Positions 60,779-64,000 of a stretch of DNA of 64,000 nt are shown in pieces. The notes below the pieces were generated by a model. It worked only from the letters and a program-made list of their open reading frames with translations, had not been told where the DNA came from and did no database searches. This DNA comes from Celeribacter sp. HF31 (GTDB taxonomy: Bacteria; Pseudomonadota; Alphaproteobacteria; Rhodobacterales; Rhodobacteraceae): contig NZ_JAATOT010000001.1 of NCBI RefSeq assembly GCF_011806455.1, positions 248,001 to 312,000 of the forward strand, given 5' to 3'. Made by a program: the position numbers and the translations under genes. Position 1 is the first letter of the stretch, and every line of letters starts with the position of its first letter.

Positions 60779-61579
60779 ATGCACAAGTCGTGTGTGAGGT
60801 TGGGTAAACTACCATATGTTGCGGCTTTTTGGGCCGCGCTGGGTCTCGGGGTGACCCTTTTTCCTTTCGAGACGGCCGAGGCCGTGAGCGAAAGGGAGGC
60901 GCACGAAGTGCAGGCTGTCGAGACTGCAAAACTTGCCTCAAACGCTCACGAAAACATCTCTCTCAAAGGCGCCATTCTGTCCGGACGTGACGGGGCGTTG
61001 CGTGTCGTGGACGGCGACACCTTGGCGATCGGCGCGGTCAAAATCCGTCTCCACGGCATCGACGCGCCCGAGATGTCGCAAAGCTGTAGCGATATGCGCG
61101 GCGAGGCCTGGGCCTGTGGCACCTGGTCGAAAGCGGTGCTGGAGCGGCTGGCCGTTGGTACCATTGCTTGCGTGGAAAAGGACCGTGATCGCTATGGTCG
61201 CTCGGTGGCCGTGTGTTACGGCGCAGAGGGCGATCTGAATGCCGAAATGGTCCGCGCGGGTGCCGCCTATGCCTATGCCAAATACAGTCGCGATTACGTT
61301 GCGGACGAAGGGGCGGCACGCGCTGGCGGGCATGGCCTCTGGCGCGCCGGAAGTCAGCCGCCCTCCGCGTATCGCGCCGAAACGCGCACCGCACGCGCGC
61401 CGCAAACACCGCCGTCGGACTGCGCGATCAAGGGCAATATTTCCGGCTCCGGCAAGCTCTACCACATGCCCGGCGGGCGCTGGTATGAGGGCACGCGGAT
61501 CAACGCGGCCTCCGGCGAACGCTGGTTCTGTTCCGAGGACGAGGCCCGCGCCGCCGGTTGGCGCAAGGCAAAAGGGTAA
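60779..61579 (+). CDS. Exported thermonuclease-family protein with C-terminal extension
   Basis: 266 residues. Signal-anchor-like N-terminus (about 10-35), then an SNase domain (about 75-190): RVVDGDTLAIGAVKIRLHGI, DAPEMSQSC, CVEKDRDRYGRSVAVCY (catalytic Arg/Asp region). C-terminal extension (about 215-266) with IKGNISGSGKLYHMPGGRWY and the RWFCSEDEARAAGWRKAKG end, a module often attached to bacterial SNases. Degrades DNA or RNA outside the cytosol, probably calcium dependent. Confidence 0.9.
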   Translation: MHKSCVRLGKLPYVAAFWAALGLGVTLFPFETAEAVSEREAHEVQAVETAKLASNAHENISLKGAILSGRDGALRVVDGDTLAIGAVKIRLHGIDAPEMSQSCSDMRGEAWACGTWSKAVLERLAVGTIACVEKDRDRYGRSVAVCYGAEGDLNAEMVRAGAAYAYAKYSRDYVADEGAARAGGHGLWRAGSQPPSAYRAETRTARAPQTPPSDCAIKGNISGSGKLYHMPGGRWYEGTRINAASGERWFCSEDEARAAGWRKAKG

Positions 61580-61645
61580 GAGACGGGATATTGCATCTCC
61601 CCCTCTTGCCAGCTCGTTTGTTTTCCCCTAAATGAGCCGGACCCC

Positions 61646-61721
<76 letters not shown>

Positions 61722-61782
61722 TTTCCCTTATCCTGCGAAATCTGCGGCATGCGCTTGCAATGCAAGGTGTGCGCCTGTCTTA

Positions 61783-62100
61783 ATGACCGTGAATGGCCTG
61801 TGGTCTCTCAGTCTGCGGAAGGTGGATGTGCGGATCGTCGAAGAAATACGGATCAGGAACCAGGCCAGCAAGGGCGGCGTGGTGAGGGCCGCACTGATTT
61901 GTGCAGGCATCGAGATCTTTCTTCTCTATTTGGCGGTCTACGAGCCCCAGTGGTGGAGGGAGGATCGCCGTTATCTTCCTTATCTTGCACATGTCTTGGC
62001 TGGCCTCATGCCATTTGTCTGTGTTTGGGGCGTCTGGACCGCTCCAACAACGCGGGAAGCGTTCGAAAAAAGGCTTGAGAAAAGACGGCGCAGAAAGTGA
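61783..62100 (+). CDS. Small membrane protein between tRNA genes, unknown
   Basis: 105 residues with two membrane helices (about 35-53, AALICAGIEIFLLYLAVYE; 65-85, YLAHVLAGLMPFVCVWGVW) and a very basic C-terminus (EKRLEKRRRRK). No ribosome-binding site stands out and the true start may be further in. I recognise no family. It lies between tRNA-Val and tRNA-Asp. Could be spurious. Confidence 0.45.
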   Translation: MTVNGLWSLSLRKVDVRIVEEIRIRNQASKGGVVRAALICAGIEIFLLYLAVYEPQWWREDRRYLPYLAHVLAGLMPFVCVWGVWTAPTTREAFEKRLEKRRRRK

Positions 62101-62211
62101 AAACACGCTTCTGGCAAGAGTGGGCTTGCCGGGCGGGGGTGGACTTTAGGGGCGCAGTTTTGCCGGTTCAAAGTTTTTTCTCGCCCCCGACACTTTTTCG
62201 CGATTCCCCGC

Positions 62212-62239
62212 TTGACGAGGGCGCGCCCCGGCCATAGAA
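62212..62239 (+). promoter_or_regulatory. Candidate promoter for tRNA-Asp
   Basis: TTGACG (62212-62217), 16-nt spacer, ATAGAA (62234-62239), about 40 bp upstream of the first tRNA-Asp gene. Confidence 0.45.
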
Positions 62240-62279
62240 CGCCCCTCACGTTCAGGACACGGTCCTGATCGGGCAGCGG

Positions 62280-62356
62280 GCGGTTGTAGCTCAGTTGGTT
62301 AGAGTGCCGGCCTGTCACGCCGGAGGTCGCGGGTTCGAGCCCCGTCAACCGCGCCA
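62280..62356 (+). tRNA. tRNA-Asp (anticodon GTC), copy 1
   Basis: 77 nt with CCA. Acceptor GCGGTTG/CAACCGC; anticodon arm CCGGC-CTGTCAC-GCCGG gives GTC. T-arm GGTTCGAGCC. Confidence 0.97.
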
Positions 62357-62418
62357 TCGCTGCCGATCTATAGCCCCTCGGGGCACGCCTGAAAGGGCAC
62401 TGTCTGAAAAGGCATCGC

Positions 62419-62495
62419 GCGGTTGTAGCTCAGCTGGTTAGAGTGCCGGCCTGTCACGCCGGAGGTCGCGGGTTCGAGCCCCGTCAACCGCGCCA
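62419..62495 (+). tRNA. tRNA-Asp (anticodon GTC), copy 2
   Basis: 77 nt with CCA. Identical to copy 1 except one D-loop base (CAGCTGG here, CAGTTGG there). Separated from copy 1 by 62 bp, so a tandem duplication. Confidence 0.97.
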
Positions 62496-62634
62496 CTTTT
62501 CCACAAAATATCAGTCTTGCGCGTCAAAGATCACCGTCAAAGATCACCATTGCCTCACCGGAATGTTGTCTTTGCCGTCTTGTGCCTTTGCCCCAAAGCG
62601 ACACTATGGTCTGAACGGACATGCGGGGGAGATC

Positions 62635-63483
62635 ATGGGGACATCATATCACAGCAGTCAGCGACTGCGCCTGCTCGGCCTTTTGACGCTGACCCTCATG
62701 GCCTTCGCGGCCAATTCGCTTTTGACCCGCGCGGCGCTCACCGATCCGGCCAATGGCGCACTGTCTTTTGCAGGTGTGCGGCTCGCCTCCGGGGCTCTGG
62801 TGCTTTTGCTGATCGGCGCGCTGCGGGGGAACGCGCTCTTGCCAAAGCGTCAAGACATCCCTGCCATCGCAGCGCTCTTTGTCTACGCCGCCGCCTTTTC
62901 GCTCTCTTACCGCGCCATGTCCGCCGCCAGCGGCGCGCTGATCCTTTTCGCCGTGGTGCAGGTCACCATGCTGGCCGTCGCCCGTGCGCGCGGGCTGCGG
63001 ATCGGGGCCTTGGGCGGGGCGGGGGTCATCCTGGCCATGGCGGGCTTGGTCTGGCTGCTGCTCCCCGGTCTGCAAGCGCCGCCCTTGGAGGCCGCTTTGC
63101 TCATGGCGCTTTCCGGTGTGGCCTGGGGCGTCTACAGTCTGCTGGGCCAAGGTGCCGGAGAGCCCACCGGGCGCACCATCCGCAACTTCATCGGTACCCT
63201 GCCGCTCGTGCTCCTCATCTTCCTCCTCAGCCCACCACAGCTCACCGGCTTCGGCTGGCTCATGGCCCTGCTGTCGGGCGGCGGCGCCTCCGCGCTCGGC
63301 TACATGCTCTGGTACCGCGTCCTGCCGAGGATCAGCGCCCCTCTGGCCGCCAGCGCACAGCTCTCCGTGCCGCTGATCACCGCCTTGGGCGGGGTGCTCT
63401 TCCTCGGTGAGGCGCTGGGGCTACGGTTCGTCCTGGCCTCCGTGCTGATCCTCGGGGGCATTTACCTGACCAGTAAACGCTGA
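62635..63483 (+). CDS. DMT-superfamily transporter (EamA)
   Basis: 282 residues, ten membrane helices. First repeat: LLTLTLMAFAANSLLTRAAL and SFAGVRLASGALVLLLI; second: LMALSGVAWGVYSLLGQGAG and PLITALGGVLFLGEALGLRF. ATG 62635 has GGGGGA upstream; the frame stays open back through the tRNA-Asp gene, which cannot be coding. Substrate unknown. Convergent with the ScfR-like regulator, 2 bp apart. Confidence 0.9.
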   Translation: MGTSYHSSQRLRLLGLLTLTLMAFAANSLLTRAALTDPANGALSFAGVRLASGALVLLLIGALRGNALLPKRQDIPAIAALFVYAAAFSLSYRAMSAASGALILFAVVQVTMLAVARARGLRIGALGGAGVILAMAGLVWLLLPGLQAPPLEAALLMALSGVAWGVYSLLGQGAGEPTGRTIRNFIGTLPLVLLIFLLSPPQLTGFGWLMALLSGGGASALGYMLWYRVLPRISAPLAASAQLSVPLITALGGVLFLGEALGLRFVLASVLILGGIYLTSKR

Positions 63484-63485
63484 AC

Positions 63486-64000
63486 CTAGTCGATCCGATA
63501 GGGCAGCGTGCCGCGGTCGTTCGGGTCGATGCTCAACCGCCGCTCCAAAGGCGGGATCGAGCGTTGGTGACAATCCCGGCGCTCGCAAATCCGACAGGAA
63601 ATCCCGATGGGCTCAAAGGCCGCCGGTTTCGACACGTCGAGATCGTCGGCATAGACCAGCTCGGAGGCATGGGTGACCTCGCAGCCCAGCCCGATCGCGT
63701 ATCGCCGCACCGGCGCATGAAAGGCGCCGCCGGGCTTCGAGACATCGCGTGCAATCGACAGATAGCGCACCCCGTCCGGCGTTTCCGCCAGTTGGCGCAG
63801 GAAATGTCCCGGCCGTTCAAAGGCTTGGTGCACATTCCATAGCGGGCAGGCACCGCCATAGCGGGCAAATTGCAGCCGTGTGGCGGAATGGCGTTTGGTG
63901 ATCGTCCCGGCCTGATCGACGCGGACGAAATAAAACGGAATCCCCTTGGCGCCGGGGCGTTGCAGGGTCGATAGCCGGTGTGCAACCTGCTCGACAGAGG
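63486..64000 (-). CDS. ScfR-type short-chain fatty-acyl transcriptional regulator, C-terminal part
   Basis: Gene cut by the window edge; 171 C-terminal residues remain. They match the DUF2083 domain of HTH_3-plus-IrrE-like regulators of the ScfR/RamB/MccR group: GIPFYFVRVDQAGTITKRHS, GGACPLWNVHQAFERPGHF, and the terminal Cys cluster ISCRICERRDCHQRS. Such proteins sense short-chain acyl-CoA and control propionyl or glyoxylate metabolism. The N-terminal HTH would lie beyond the window. Confidence 0.88.
   Translation of the reverse strand, partial: SVEQVAHRLSTLQRPGAKGIPFYFVRVDQAGTITKRHSATRLQFARYGGACPLWNVHQAFERPGHFLRQLAETPDGVRYLSIARDVSKPGGAFHAPVRRYAIGLGCEVTHASELVYADDLDVSKPAAFEPIGISCRICERRDCHQRSIPPLERRLSIDPNDRGTLPYRID

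Noticed and set aside
62443-62634. Upstream extension of the last DMT transporter through tRNA-Asp copy 2
   Set aside because: It would translate a tRNA gene; ATG 62635 has a good ribosome-binding site and homologues begin there.

Overview
The window reads as a chromosomal segment of a GC-rich alphaproteobacterium of the Rhodobacteraceae (Roseobacter group). The evidence is gene content and style: a monomeric NADP-isocitrate dehydrogenase, a tripartite tricarboxylate transport (TTT) system, an ScfR-type regulator, a short XRE regulator of a form common in this family, DUF2927 and DUF1127 proteins, and tight operons with 4-bp overlaps. No plasmid, prophage, rRNA operon or CRISPR array is visible. 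Two small AT-richer islands (about 35.8-36.5 kb and 42.0-43.3 kb) look acquired.

Layout. 1-1.0 kb: N-terminal part of a PAS-repeat chemoreceptor, cut by the window edge. 1.1-3.3 kb: icd. 3.6-7.6 kb: a four-gene Anbu cluster (circularly permuted ATP-grasp, alpha-E protein, transglutaminase, proteasome-like Anbu peptidase), a conserved but functionally unresolved peptide-ligase/peptidase system. 7.5-11.7 kb: PfkB sugar kinase, D-aminoacyl-tRNA deacylase, then tsaE-tsaB-tsaC-tsaD joined by 4-bp overlaps, the whole t6A pathway in one operon. 11.7-18.1 kb: a zinc-ribbon membrane protein and a CZB protein, then an operon of a 28-aa membrane miniprotein, XpaC, TelA, a DUF2927 lipoprotein, an SPFH-GYF protein and a small NTF2-like protein. 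18.2-21.2 kb: RluB-type pseudouridine synthase with a very long basic tail, OmpW behind an FNR-type box, TadA. 21.5-23.8 kb: EF-hand secreted protein, small exported protein, and an ECF sigma module resembling CnrYXH. 23.8-29.9 kb: metal-dependent hydrolase, ceramidase-like protein, gatC-gatA, excalibur-type lipoprotein, AmiD-type amidase, RNase P RNA, TerB-like protein.

30-36 kb: an FMN riboswitch in front of a DMT-family (RibN-type) transporter, ribosomal protein L33, GNAT, Bax-inhibitor-1 protein, DUF1127 and a LysR regulator. 36.5-44.6 kb: quinone oxidoreductase, XRE regulator, HisN-type phosphatase, 8-oxoguanine deaminase, two CAP-domain proteins and guanine deaminase. 44.7-50.3 kb: mgtE, 5-formyl-THF cyclo-ligase, YmdB-type phosphoesterase, SLC13 permease, yebC. 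50.4-52 kb: divergent ArgP-like regulator and ArgO-like exporter. 52-59.3 kb: an amine or amino-acid catabolic operon (AraC regulator, ornithine-cyclodeaminase-like protein, RidA, FAD oxidase) divergent from a complete TctC-TctB-TctA uptake system. 59.4-64 kb: DMT transporter, DUF465 protein, exported nuclease, tRNA-Val, two nearly identical tRNA-Asp genes, another DMT transporter and the C-terminal part of an ScfR-type regulator.

The strongest leads are the Anbu cluster, the compact t6A operon, the XpaC-TelA operon with its unannotated miniprotein, the ECF/CnrYX-like module with an EF-hand neighbour, and a double-hairpin repeat present twice about 17 kb apart with compensatory base changes.
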